NCBI RefSeq assembly: GCF_011064615.1
Contig: NZ_JAALJH010000049.1
Location: 1 to 64,000 of the forward strand
Source: Aquisphaera insulae
Lineage (GTDB): Bacteria; Planctomycetota; Planctomycetia; Isosphaerales; Isosphaeraceae
Length of the DNA stretch: 64,000 bases
Reading direction: 5' to 3'
In this document: piece after piece, positions 34,793-43,618 of the stretch
Position numbering within the stretch: the first letter of the stretch is position 1
Layout of the letters: every line of letters starts with the position of its first letter
Program-made: the position numbers and the translations under genes
The notes under the pieces: generated by a model
Told to the model about the DNA's origin: nothing
Database searches by the model: none
Seen by the model: the letters and a program-made list of their open reading frames with translations, nothing else

Positions 34793-36088
34793 TCAGCTCT
34801 TGCGGTAGGTCTGGGGGATGTACGAAGGCAGTTTCCGTTCCGCGAAGACGCGGGAGATCCGCGCGAATCGGGGCAGGCCCGCGACGGTGGGGACGCTGAC
34901 CCAGTCCTCGCCGATCAGAGGCCGTGCGTAGTCGAGGAACTCGTCGGTGACGTCGATCCGCGAGGGGGCGATCCACTCCTTCGGGAAGTACCTCTCGGAG
35001 TTCGCCACGGTGGCCAGCGGGACCTTGTCCAGGTGGACGCTGTAGCCGGCCCGGCCGCGATCGCGGAGGAGCGTCGCCATCCAGCCGTTGCCCTCCTTGA
35101 GGGCGATCTCGACCGCATGGCAGCCGACGGCGTGGGCCTCGTCCAGGTCGACCACGCTGGCGTAGGCGATCGCGTTCCGCTGGTCGGTCCCCGGCACCTG
35201 GCCGCGTGCCTTGCCCGGGACGGGGAACTTCAGCGTGTTCAGGTAGTTCACGACGATCTGCGCCACGGTCTGCTGGCTGGAGCTGAACTGGACGTGGCCG
35301 AAGTTGTCGCGGATGGTCCCGAGCTCGCCGACGTCGAAGCCCTCGCTGACGACCACGATGCAGCGGCCGTCGGTCTCGAGCTGCCGGAGCACGTTCTCGC
35401 CGAGCTGGGGGAGCGTCAGGCCGGACTCGGTCAGGTAGATCTGGATGGGCATGGCCCGCTCGGGATCGGCGAGCCGGGCCGCGGCCGGGATGAAGCCGAT
35501 CTTGCGGCCCATGGCCTGGATCACCAGCACGGGATCGGCCGGAGCGGAGCCGGAGTTCTCCTCGTTGGCCTGGCGGACGTAGTGGGCGTAGTAGCGGGCG
35601 ACCGAGCCGTACCCGGGGGAGTGATCCAGGAGCTTGAACTCGCCGTCGCCCAGGTCGTTGTCGATGGTCTTGGGGACTCCGGTCGCGACCAGGTCGAGGC
35701 CCCGCTCCTGCGCCAGCCGGCTCACCTTGTGGGCGGTGTCCTGTGAATCATTGCCGCCGATGTAGAAGAAGTAGCCGACGTCGTGGGCCCGGAAGACCTC
35801 GACGACGCGCTCGAAGTCCTGATCTTGCCCCTGCTTGAGCTTGTAGCGGCAGGTCCCGATCCCGCCCGCGGCCGGCGAGGTACGCAGCAGCGAGATCTCC
35901 TCGGCCGGTGTGGCGGAGAGATCCAGCAGCTCCTCCTTGAGGATGCCCTCGATGCCGAAGTGCCCGGCGTAGACGCGGCCGAAGTGGGACGGCCGGCTCC
36001 GACAGCTCTCGACGATCCCGCGGAGCGAGTTGTTGATGACGCAGGTGGGGCCGCCCGACTGGGCGACGACGACGTTCCGAGCGGCCAT
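34793..36088 (-). CDS. pfp: Pyrophosphate-dependent 6-phosphofructokinase
   Basis: This 431-residue phosphofructokinase starts VVVAQSGGPTCVINNSLRG. Its nucleotide-site motif reads YIGGNDSQDTAHK, with Asp after GGN, and VPKTIDNDL follows. The GGND/PKTIDND combination is the hallmark of PPi-dependent enzymes, as against GGDGS/PGTIDND of ATP-PFK. Substrate-site motifs MGRKIGFI and VVVSEGFDVGEL are present. It catalyses the reversible phosphorylation of fructose-6-phosphate using pyrophosphate. It is operonic with gnd, combining glycolysis and the oxidative pentose phosphate pathway, and the HAD phosphatase gene ends 43 bp upstream of its start. Confidence 0.92.
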   Translation of the reverse strand: MAARNVVVAQSGGPTCVINNSLRGIVESCRSRPSHFGRVYAGHFGIEGILKEELLDLSATPAEEISLLRTSPAAGGIGTCRYKLKQGQDQDFERVVEVFRAHDVGYFFYIGGNDSQDTAHKVSRLAQERGLDLVATGVPKTIDNDLGDGEFKLLDHSPGYGSVARYYAHYVRQANEENSGSAPADPVLVIQAMGRKIGFIPAAARLADPERAMPIQIYLTESGLTLPQLGENVLRQLETDGRCIVVVSEGFDVGELGTIRDNFGHVQFSSSQQTVAQIVVNYLNTLKFPVPGKARGQVPGTDQRNAIAYASVVDLDEAHAVGCHAVEIALKEGNGWMATLLRDRGRAGYSVHLDKVPLATVANSERYFPKEWIAPSRIDVTDEFLDYARPLIGEDWVSVPTVAGLPRFARISRVFAERKLPSYIPQTYRKS

Positions 36089-36131
36089 GGTTCTCTCGGT
36101 CCTCTTTGGCGTGGGATCCCGGGTCGCACCG

Positions 36132-37031
36132 TCAACGCGGCTTCCACGGGGGCGTCTCGGGGAGCAGGGACTGGAACCGGGCGACCTGCCTGTCCATGTA
36201 CGCGCCGGCGTAGTCCTCGTTCAGGAACTTGGGCAGGGCCTCCTCGAAGAACCGCTGCCAGGATTCGTCCTCGAAGCCGGGATCGATCGGGTAGAAGAGG
36301 ACGCCGTTGGCCGTGGCGGCGCTCATGTCGCCCGGCGCGTCCCCGACCATGAGGATGTGGTGCGGCTCATAGCGGCCGACCGCGGCCAGCGCGAGGTGTT
36401 CCTTCTTGCTGCCGAGCTCCTGGCCGGCGATCAGGCCGACGAAGGGCCTCAGGCCGTGCTCGTCCCACTCGCGTTCCAGGGCTTCGCCCGGGGTCGCGGA
36501 GACGACCATGACGTCGGCCTTGCCCTTGAGGGTCTCGAGCGACTCGCGGACGAAGGGGAAGGGGGGGACGTCGTGGACGATCTCGCCGATGGTCCGATTG
36601 ACGGACTCGCTCCAGGCGAGCGCCGCGGCGAGGTCGGCGTCGCCGGTGGCGGCGACCTCGGCCTTGAGGGTCGGGTTGGCGAGCTTCGTCTCCCGGCCGA
36701 TCCAGTCGCGGACTCCCGCCAGGTCCGGGATCGGATGCCGCCGCCTTAGGACCTCGGGCCGCGACAGCAGCAGGTCGAACGTCATCGTCAGGGCCGGGAA
36801 GCGGTTGATCCCCCGCCACCGGGAATACAGGTTCACGAACTCGGCCGCCTCGCGGGCATACTTGGAGACGGCGGCCAGGTTATAGGACCGGATGATATTC
36901 GGGATGAAGCACTCCTTGTGCTTCACTTCCATCGTATCGAAGGCACAGCCGTCGCTGTCGATGCCGACGAAGAACTCGTGGTTCTTCGAGAACTGGCGGA
37001 GGAGTTGCTGGGGGTCGTGCGGCGTCGCCAT
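36132..37031 (-). CDS. HAD-superfamily phosphatase
   Basis: The 299-residue protein has HAD motif I as VGIDSDGCAFDTMEVK (two Asp), motif II Ser/Thr in MVVSATPGEAL, the conserved Lys in GSKKEH and motif IV in MVGDAPGDMSAA. A helical cap of about 130 residues lies between motifs I and II. Its substrate is probably a small phosphorylated sugar or glycolate, as expected for this fold and for its position upstream of the PPi-PFK and gnd genes; this is not proven. The start at 37031 fits the family N-terminus, although the frame is open far upstream. Its 301-bp upstream region is shared with the divergent kinase gene. Confidence 0.85.
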   Translation of the reverse strand: MATPHDPQQLLRQFSKNHEFFVGIDSDGCAFDTMEVKHKECFIPNIIRSYNLAAVSKYAREAAEFVNLYSRWRGINRFPALTMTFDLLLSRPEVLRRRHPIPDLAGVRDWIGRETKLANPTLKAEVAATGDADLAAALAWSESVNRTIGEIVHDVPPFPFVRESLETLKGKADVMVVSATPGEALEREWDEHGLRPFVGLIAGQELGSKKEHLALAAVGRYEPHHILMVGDAPGDMSAATANGVLFYPIDPGFEDESWQRFFEEALPKFLNEDYAGAYMDRQVARFQSLLPETPPWKPR

Positions 37032-37332
37032 CTCTGCGTCCTTTCCGGTCACTTCAGCTCGGCCGATCCGGTCGCTCCGCCGAGGACTCCATCCTGACTT
37101 CCAGGTCGCCCCCATCGCAAGGGGATGGCGGTGCTCGATCGCGAGCCGCGGGCGCAACCGCGTTGGGGGGCGACGGATTGGGCACATCCGGACGAATTGA
37201 GGTGGGGCGTCACCTTTGCTAGGATGGCCGGTATTCTCTTCTCGGGGACTCGCCGTCGAGAAGCCGGCGTGCCAGGACGCGGGTGGATTCCGGGGCGATC
37301 CGCGACGTCGCCGACCGGCGGAGGGGCAATCG

Positions 37333-38673
37333 ATGGCGACATCCGACCGGCCGAAGTCCAGGGAGAGCCCCCCCGCCGACCTCCTCTCGGTCGTCCGCAC
37401 CTCCGGCGTCCTGCCCGAGCGACTGCTCGACGAGATTCGAACTCGGTTCGTCCGGGGCGAGTATCCGACCGATCCCGTGGCCCTCGCCGACCGGCTGATG
37501 AAGGATGGGTATCTGACCCAGTACCAGGCCCGGCGATTCCTCGCCGGCAAGCCTCACGGCCTGCTCGTCGGCCGGTACATCATCCTCGATCGCATCGGCT
37601 CGGGATCGATGGGGCGCGTCTACAAGGCGCACCATCAGATGATGGACCGGGTCGTCGCCCTCAAGATCATCGCGCCGGAGATCGCCTCGAATGAGAAGGT
37701 GGTCGCCCGGTTCCAGCGCGAGATGAAGCTCGTCGGCCGTCTCGACCACCCCAACGTCGTCCGCGCCTTCGACGCCGATCAGATCAACAAGGTCCTCTAC
37801 ATCGTGATGGAATACGTCCCCGGCCAGAGCCTGGGAGAGCGGCTCCGCCAGGGCCGCATCCCGGCGCCAGAGATGTTCGATTACGCCGCCCAGGCGGCGC
37901 TCGGCCTGGCGCACGCCCACGGCCAGGGGATGGTCCACCGCGACATCAAGCCCTCCAACATCCTGGTCACCGAGGATCGCCGCGTGAAGATCCTGGACCT
38001 GGGACTCGGCGTCCTGATGGAAGCCGACGACAGCGCGACCTTCGCCACGGCGGACGGGATCGCCGTGGGGACGGTCGACTACATGTCGCCCGAACAGGCC
38101 CTGGGTCGCGACGTCGACGGCCGGAGCGACGTCTTCAGCCTCGGCTGCGCGATGTATCACCTCATGACCGGCAAGCTCGCCTTCCCGGGCGATAATCCGA
38201 TCGACCGCCTGGGCCGGAGGATCAACTCCAAGGCCGTACCCATCAGCGACCATCTGCCCGATTTCCCCTCGAGTGCCACCAAGGTGCTCGACCGGATGCT
38301 GGCCCTCAAGCCCCAGGATCGGTTCCCTTCGGCCGCGGATGCCGCCGAGGCCCTCCAGGCCGTGATCCGGCCCCGGAAGCGGAGCGATCCGCCCCAGCCC
38401 TCGAAGGGAGCGTCGGCGAGTGCCGTCGCGGAGGCTCCCCGTCGTCAGGCCCCTCCGCCGGCCGAGGCGATTCCGGCGCCTCTCGTGGCGATCGACGTCT
38501 CCCCCGTCGGCGTTTCGGTCCCGCTCGGGACGCCATCGCGGAGCCTTCCCGCCTGGTTCGTCCCGATTTCTCGGCTGGCCGAGCGCAGGCCGGCGGTGCT
38601 CCTGCTCGGGATCGTGGCGACGCTGGCGGCGGCGTTCGGGGCGGGCGTGGGCGTTGGTCGCCTCCTGAAGTAG
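37333..38673 (+). CDS. Membrane-anchored Ser/Thr protein kinase
   Basis: The 446-residue protein starts with ~75 residues of helical leader containing LMKDGYLTQYQARRFLAGKP, a segment often seen before planctomycete kinases. The kinase domain follows: GSGSMGRVYKAHH, ALKII, HRDIKPSNILV, DLGLGV in place of DFG, and MSPEQAL. A Pro/Ala-rich linker of about 90 residues leads to one C-terminal transmembrane segment (PAVLLLGIVATLAAAFGAGV). The DFG-to-DLG change keeps the metal-binding Asp, so activity is likely. The start at 37333 has GAGGGG upstream. It is divergent from the HAD gene and converges on the epimerase gene. Confidence 0.9.
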   Translation: MATSDRPKSRESPPADLLSVVRTSGVLPERLLDEIRTRFVRGEYPTDPVALADRLMKDGYLTQYQARRFLAGKPHGLLVGRYIILDRIGSGSMGRVYKAHHQMMDRVVALKIIAPEIASNEKVVARFQREMKLVGRLDHPNVVRAFDADQINKVLYIVMEYVPGQSLGERLRQGRIPAPEMFDYAAQAALGLAHAHGQGMVHRDIKPSNILVTEDRRVKILDLGLGVLMEADDSATFATADGIAVGTVDYMSPEQALGRDVDGRSDVFSLGCAMYHLMTGKLAFPGDNPIDRLGRRINSKAVPISDHLPDFPSSATKVLDRMLALKPQDRFPSAADAAEALQAVIRPRKRSDPPQPSKGASASAVAEAPRRQAPPPAEAIPAPLVAIDVSPVGVSVPLGTPSRSLPAWFVPISRLAERRPAVLLLGIVATLAAAFGAGVGVGRLLK

Positions 38674-38696
38674 CAGGCGGTCCCGTCCGCTCCGCT

Positions 38697-39725
38697 TCAA
38701 TGATGTGCATGGGACCTGGAGGCTTCCGGCAGCGGCTTGTGCTCGGCCGTCGTCGCGATCGTGCGCTCCGTCAGGACGTCCTTCAGCGCCTCGGCGAGGT
38801 CCGGGTGCTTGTACCGGTATCCCAGCTCCAGTGCCCTCTTCGGGAGCACTTTCTGCCCGGACGCCACGACCGAGGCGACCTCGCCCAGCAGGAGCCGGAG
38901 GACGGCGTCGGGGGGGCCGTAGGGGAAGAAGAACCGCCAGGGGGCATATGGCTTCCAGAGCAGGTTTGAAAGCGCCCGCGAGAAGTCAGCATTCCGCACC
39001 GGCTCGGGCGCCGTGCCGTTGATCGGGCCCGTCGCCTGCGGATTCTCCACCGCCAGCTTGAACAGGCCGACGATGTCATCCACGTGGATCCAGCTCATCC
39101 ACTGCTGGCCGGTCGCCGGTCCGAGCTGGCCGGCGCTGCCGATCGGCGTCCCGGGGAGGGCCTTGAAGATCGGCTTCATCACCGCCAGGGCGCCCCCGGA
39201 AGCCGCCAGGACGACCCCGATGCGGATGATCGCCCGGCGGACGCCAAGGTCCTCCACCGGGTCCGAGGCGTGCTCCCACTCGCGGCAAACGACCGCGAGG
39301 AAGTCGGTGCCCGAGGGAGCTGGCTCGGTCAGCTCCTCGTCGCCTCGCGGGCCGTAATAGCCGATCGCCGAGGCCTGGACGAGCGCCTGCGGTCGGGTCC
39401 GGGCGATCCGGATCGCCTCCACGAGGTGGTCGGTCCCCCGCACCCGACTGTCCCGAATTCGTGCCTTCACGGCGGCGTTCCAGCGATCCTGGAACAGGTT
39501 ATGGCCCGCGAGGTTGACGACCACGTCGCAGCCGTCCACCTCCGATTGCCAGTCACCGGCCGCGCACGGATCTCCCTGGATCACACGATAGGCGCGGTAC
39601 TCGCGTCGCCGCCGGACCTCGTTGGAATGGCGGGAGAGGATGATTGGCTGATGCCCAGCCTCCAGGAGCTGCGCGGCGAGCCCCCGGCCGATCAGGCCCG
39701 AGCCCCCCGTGATGAAGACCTTCAT
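38697..39725 (-). CDS. TIGR01777-type NAD(P)-dependent epimerase
   Basis: This 342-residue extended-SDR protein has the cofactor motif FITGGSGLIGRGLAAQLL, VVNLAGHNLFQDRW, QASAIGYYGPRGDE (Tyr of the active site) and WMSWIHVDDIVGLF. The layout matches the YfcH/SDR39U1 group of sugar-epimerase-like proteins. Its C-terminal ~50 residues (SGQKVLPKRALELGYRYKHP) are the small DUF1731-type domain usual in this family. The substrate is unknown. The start at 39725 has GAGAGGGG upstream; the open frame continues to 39914 without a better start. Confidence 0.9.
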   Translation of the reverse strand: MKVFITGGSGLIGRGLAAQLLEAGHQPIILSRHSNEVRRRREYRAYRVIQGDPCAAGDWQSEVDGCDVVVNLAGHNLFQDRWNAAVKARIRDSRVRGTDHLVEAIRIARTRPQALVQASAIGYYGPRGDEELTEPAPSGTDFLAVVCREWEHASDPVEDLGVRRAIIRIGVVLAASGGALAVMKPIFKALPGTPIGSAGQLGPATGQQWMSWIHVDDIVGLFKLAVENPQATGPINGTAPEPVRNADFSRALSNLLWKPYAPWRFFFPYGPPDAVLRLLLGEVASVVASGQKVLPKRALELGYRYKHPDLAEALKDVLTERTIATTAEHKPLPEASRSHAHH

Positions 39726-40030
39726 GGTGACCCCTCTCGCTATGTCCCCGAGCCCCTCGACGTCCCTTGGATTCTCATCATTTAGGCCGATTGGCTGCCT
39801 CGTCAAGGATCTCGTGAAACTTCGACGAAATCGGCGCAAACAGCCGATGGCCTTACTGCCCGTGAAGTTACGATGAACTCGCGGGACCGGTGGTTGGCCC
39901 TTCGACGCCTTCATGGTAATGTCGGGACGCGACGGCCGAGGGGTGCGACGCCCTCTTCCGAATACCGTCCCGGCGACGGCAGAACGCGGCTCGTCCAGTC
40001 TACGAAAGGCACGGGGAGCCCCCGCCCATC
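39726..40030. other. Divergent intergenic region
   Basis: About 305 bp lies between the epimerase (minus) and the alpha/beta hydrolase operon (plus). Neither a clear promoter pair nor a palindrome stands out. It must hold both promoters. Confidence 0.35.
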
Positions 40031-40915
40031 ATGCGCACGAACGTCCGCGATTGGTTCGACCTGGCCCGCCTCCTCGGCAGTTACAAGCGTCGCCCGCCGC
40101 TGATCCTGGTCAACGGCCTGGCCGAGCAGCCCGAGAGCTGGTTCGCCAATCGCCGCCATCTGAGCCGGAACTTCGATCTCAAGGTCCCGGAGATCCTCGT
40201 CTATGACGGCGAGGCTCTCCATCGCCAGATCGACGCGGGGGGCGAGATCACGGTGGACTACCTGGCCGACCGGCTCGGCGGATTCCTGGACGAGTTCGTC
40301 CAGCGGGCTCCCTACCACCTGGTGGGCTCGAGCCTGGGCTGTCAGGTGATCTTGACCTACGCAAGTCGCCACCCCGAGCGGGTGGCGAGGATGGTCCTGA
40401 TCTGCCCGTCCGGCTTCCACGGGGATGAGAGCCTCCCCACCATGGAGGGCGTGCGGCGGAGCCGGTACGACACGCTGGTCAAGTCGGTCTTCCACAGCGG
40501 CCGGTTCGCCTCGGAAGACCTGGTCCGCGCCTTCGAGCGGAAGTTCCAGGACCGGGCCTGGAAGCGGGGAGTCCTTCGGACGCTCCGCGGGACGGTGGGG
40601 CACTCGGTCTCCCACCTCTTGCCGACCATCACGCAGCCGACGCTGGTGATCTGGGGCGCGGAGGACCGGGTCCTCTCGGATGTCCCTGGGGCGATTCGCG
40701 CGGCCTCCGGAATGCCGCAGGTCCGGCAGGTCGTCATCCCGAGCTGCGGCCATGCCCCGCAGATCGAGAGGGCCGGGCTGGTCAACCAGCTCGTCGATCG
40801 CTTCCTCCGGGAGCGGCTGGGGGCGATCCCGCCGGACCTCGACCCGCGTCGATACCTGGCCCGGTCGGATCGGGCGGGGCAGGACGTGGCGTACGCTCGA
40901 GCCGGCCTCTCATGA
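40031..40915 (+). CDS. Alpha/beta hydrolase, first gene of the GH3 operon
   Basis: This is a 294-residue alpha/beta hydrolase. An oxyanion-type LILVNGLAEQPESW loop, the nucleophile elbow HLVGSSLGCQVIL (Ser), the acid in VIWGAEDRVLSD and the base His in PSCGHAPQIE form a complete triad. The lid region between residues about 130 and 200 is helical, as in esterases and acyl transferases of this class. The stop overlaps the methyltransferase gene start (ATGA), and the GH3 gene follows, so the hydrolase probably acts on an acyl ester, thioester or amide made by those enzymes. The substrate is not visible from sequence. Confidence 0.85.
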   Translation: MRTNVRDWFDLARLLGSYKRRPPLILVNGLAEQPESWFANRRHLSRNFDLKVPEILVYDGEALHRQIDAGGEITVDYLADRLGGFLDEFVQRAPYHLVGSSLGCQVILTYASRHPERVARMVLICPSGFHGDESLPTMEGVRRSRYDTLVKSVFHSGRFASEDLVRAFERKFQDRAWKRGVLRTLRGTVGHSVSHLLPTITQPTLVIWGAEDRVLSDVPGAIRAASGMPQVRQVVIPSCGHAPQIERAGLVNQLVDRFLRERLGAIPPDLDPRRYLARSDRAGQDVAYARAGLS

Positions 40916-41490
40916 GCGACTTCAGCCTCTTCCTCGGCAAGTTCCTCCGCCATGGGACGGCCATTGCCAGCCTGGCGCCGAGCAGTCGCTGGCTGGCGCG
41001 ACTGACCGTCGGGAACATCGACTGGGCCGCCGCCCGGGTCGTGGTGGAGCTGGGTGCCGGCACCGGACCGATCACGCGGGTCCTCGCCGAGCGGGCCCCG
41101 GAGTCATGCCGCCTGGTCGTCCTGGAGCGCGACCCGGACTTCGCCCGGCTCCTCCGGGAGCGGTTCGCGGATCGCCCCGGCCTGGAGGTGGTCGAGGGGG
41201 ACGTCCGGGACCTGGCGGCGATCCTCGACGATCGGGGGCTCGCCCGGGTCGATTCGATCGTCTCCGGCTTACCGGTCCCCTCGTTCCCGACCGAGCTGAC
41301 GAAATCGCTCTTCCGGGTCGTCGGCAAGGTCCTGACGGGCGAGGGCAGCTACAATCAGATCACGGAGATCCCCTGGGCGTATTGGAGATTCTACCGCCGC
41401 TACTTCCAGGACGTCCGCTTCGTGCTCGAGCCGCGAAACCTGCCGCCCGCGGGGGCCTACTTCTGCCGCGGCGTCAAACCCGTGAATTGA
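40912..41490 (+). CDS. Phospholipid N-methyltransferase-like SAM methyltransferase
   Basis: The 192-residue protein has a Rossmann methyltransferase fold with SAM motif I VVVELGAGTGPITRVLAE, the acidic motif VVLERDPDFARLL and motif IV-like DSIVSGLPVPSFP. The N-terminal FLGKFLRHGTAIASLAPSSR, ending in a P-S-S-R segment, is the signature of the PmtA-type phosphatidylethanolamine N-methyltransferases. It may make methylated lipid head groups, or methylate the product of the neighbouring GH3 enzyme. rRNA dimethylase-like relatives are less likely at this length. It overlaps the hydrolase gene by four bases, and the GH3 gene begins six bases after it. Confidence 0.8.
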   Translation: MSDFSLFLGKFLRHGTAIASLAPSSRWLARLTVGNIDWAAARVVVELGAGTGPITRVLAERAPESCRLVVLERDPDFARLLRERFADRPGLEVVEGDVRDLAAILDDRGLARVDSIVSGLPVPSFPTELTKSLFRVVGKVLTGEGSYNQITEIPWAYWRFYRRYFQDVRFVLEPRNLPPAGAYFCRGVKPVN

Positions 41491-41496
41491 TCGACG

Positions 41497-43098
41497 ATGG
41501 CGATTACCTCGACTGCCGACGTCCCGCCGGCACGGCTCTCGTCCTTGATGGGCTCCGGGCCGGTCCGCTGGCTCGTGAATGCCGGCTTCAATCGCCGCTC
41601 GCGGCGTCGGGCGGCCGCGGTCGCCTCGCTTCGAGTGGCGCGGGTCCAGGAACGAACGCTCCGCGATCTGGTCCGTGTCGGCCGCGACACCCGCTTCGGC
41701 CGCGACCACGAATTCCGCCGAATCGACGGCATCGCCGCCTATCGCGCGGCCGTCCCCTTGCGGACCTATGAGGCGCTCTGGAACGACTATCTCCGGGACC
41801 GCTACCCGGTCCTCGAAGACCTGACCTGGCCGGGCCGCATCCCCTATTTCGCCCTCACCAGCGGCACGACGCAGGGAGCGACGAAGTACATCCCGGTCTC
41901 GCGCGCGATGGTCGCCTCGAACCGCCGGGCCGCGGAGACGATGCTGGCCTTCCACGTCGCGGCCCGCGGATCCTCGCGACTCTTCCGCGGCCGGATGTTC
42001 TTCCTGGGCGGGACGACGAAGCTCGAGGAGCCCGCGCCGGGGGTCCGCCAGGGGGACCTGAGCGGGATCGCCGCGCTCGAGGTCGAGCCGGCCGCGCGGG
42101 CCTACACGTACCCGCCGCTCGATCTCGCCCTGGAATCCGACTGGGACCGGAAGCTCTCGCGGCTGGCGGAGCGGAGCGTCCGCGAGCGGATCACTCTCGT
42201 CGGCGGCGTGCCGAGCTGGCTGCTCATGCTCTTCCGCCGCGTCCTCAAGATCGGCGGCAAGTCGACGATCGGCGAGATATGGCCCGACCTGGAGCTGGTC
42301 GTCCACGGGGGCGTGAAGTTCGACCCGTACGCCGAGTCGTTCCGGCGGATCCTGGGCAGGCCGGATATCCGGCTCCAGGACGCCTACGCCTGCTCCGAGG
42401 GCTTCGTGGCCTTCGGCGACCCGGCCACGGGCCACCTCCGCCTGGCCCTCGATCACGGGATCTTCTATGAGTTCGTCCCGGTCGAGGAGCTCGATTCGCC
42501 CTCGCCGGTGCGGCACTGGCTGGGCGACGTGCAGCCCGGGGTCAACTACGCAATCGTCGTGACGACCTGTGCGGGGCTGTGGGGCCACGTCATCGGCGAC
42601 ACGCTGCGATTCGAGTCGGTCGATCCACCCCTGATCACCTTCACAGGTCGGACGCGATACACGCTCTCGGCCTTCGGCGAGCACCTCATCAATGAGGAGG
42701 TCGAGGGCGCGATCGCCACCGCGTCGCTGGCCTGCAAGACGGCCGTCGGCGACTGGCACGTCGGACCGGTCTTCCGGGGGACCCCCGGTTTCCATCAATA
42801 CGTGGTCGAGTTCCAGGGGGCCGGGCCCGATCCCGTCGAGTTCCGGCGACGGCTCGACGCGGACCTCTCGAGGCGCAACGCCGACTACCTCGCCCATCGT
42901 GCCGAGAAAGTCGGCCTGCCGCTCCCGGCGCTCCTGGTGGCCAGGCCGGGATCCTTCGAATCCTGGATGCGCGATCGAGGGAAGCTCGGCGGGCAGAACA
43001 AGGTGCCGCGGATGGATGCCACGGGGAAACTCACGGCCGACCTGGTGGAGTATCTTCACGGTCGGGACTTGGTGGACCGGGAAATCGCCGCGGGCTGA
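41497..43098 (+). CDS. GH3-family acyl-acid amido synthetase
   Basis: The 533-residue protein matches the GH3 (auxin-responsive) family. RYPVLEDLTWPGRIPYFALT leads into the ATP loop SGTTQGATKYIPVS; YACSEGFVAFGDP is the adenylate-binding segment; and ALTSGTT/HLINEEV-type motifs frame the rotating C-terminal domain (FGEHLINEEVEGAI). GH3 enzymes activate a carboxylic acid as the adenylate and couple it to an amine. The length is within the bacterial GH3 range. It shares a tight operon with the hydrolase and the methyltransferase, and an acyl carrier protein gene converges on it 33 bp away, so a lipid or acyl amide product is plausible. The substrate pair is unknown. Confidence 0.92.
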   Translation: MAITSTADVPPARLSSLMGSGPVRWLVNAGFNRRSRRRAAAVASLRVARVQERTLRDLVRVGRDTRFGRDHEFRRIDGIAAYRAAVPLRTYEALWNDYLRDRYPVLEDLTWPGRIPYFALTSGTTQGATKYIPVSRAMVASNRRAAETMLAFHVAARGSSRLFRGRMFFLGGTTKLEEPAPGVRQGDLSGIAALEVEPAARAYTYPPLDLALESDWDRKLSRLAERSVRERITLVGGVPSWLLMLFRRVLKIGGKSTIGEIWPDLELVVHGGVKFDPYAESFRRILGRPDIRLQDAYACSEGFVAFGDPATGHLRLALDHGIFYEFVPVEELDSPSPVRHWLGDVQPGVNYAIVVTTCAGLWGHVIGDTLRFESVDPPLITFTGRTRYTLSAFGEHLINEEVEGAIATASLACKTAVGDWHVGPVFRGTPGFHQYVVEFQGAGPDPVEFRRRLDADLSRRNADYLAHRAEKVGLPLPALLVARPGSFESWMRDRGKLGGQNKVPRMDATGKLTADLVEYLHGRDLVDREIAAG

Positions 43099-43131
43099 GC
43101 CCCGAGCACGCGGCGGCGAGGGGCCCATCGG

Positions 43132-43386
43132 TCAGGCGGCGCGGGTCTTCTCGGCGACGAGATCGGCGATCTGGCGGATCGAATCGAGATGATCCACGCC
43201 GGCCTCGTGGGCCTCGACCGTGATCTTGTAATGATCTTCCAGGAAGGTCACCAGCTTCAGCGTGGTGATCGAATCGAGGATTCCCCCCGTGATGAGCGGG
43301 GTCTCGTCGGTGAGCTCGGCGGGATCCTCGCCGGGGAGGAACTCGTCGAGGATGTAGGCGTGCAGGGTCTTCGCGATACCTTCCAT
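43132..43386 (-). CDS. Acyl carrier protein
   Basis: The 84-residue protein has the four-helix ACP pattern and the phosphopantetheine attachment Ser in TGGILDSITTLKLVTFLE. That is the discrete D-S-I form seen in specialised or NRPS-type carrier proteins rather than the D-S-L of housekeeping AcpP. Its upstream region is shared with the divergent polysaccharide-export gene. It faces the GH3 operon and could carry the acyl group used or produced there. It could also serve an unlinked synthase, since no ketosynthase lies nearby. Confidence 0.88.
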   Translation of the reverse strand: MEGIAKTLHAYILDEFLPGEDPAELTDETPLITGGILDSITTLKLVTFLEDHYKITVEAHEAGVDHLDSIRQIADLVAEKTRAA

Positions 43387-43618
43387 GACACCCTCTGGGC
43401 CGGAGTCCGGGACATGCGCAGGTCCCTGCGCTTTCGGGGCCGGGCACGTTATACAATCCTGCCGCTTTGGTCAATCTCGGGTTTCGCTGATGTTCTCCTC
43501 CTGCTTTGCCGATTCCGTAAGGTAAGCAAGGCGGCCCGTACGCCCTTTCCCGGCACGTTGCGCACTCGGGACGAGCCATGGAGGCCGGACCAGTCCCCTA
43601 CATCGAGGTGCCCGGCTC

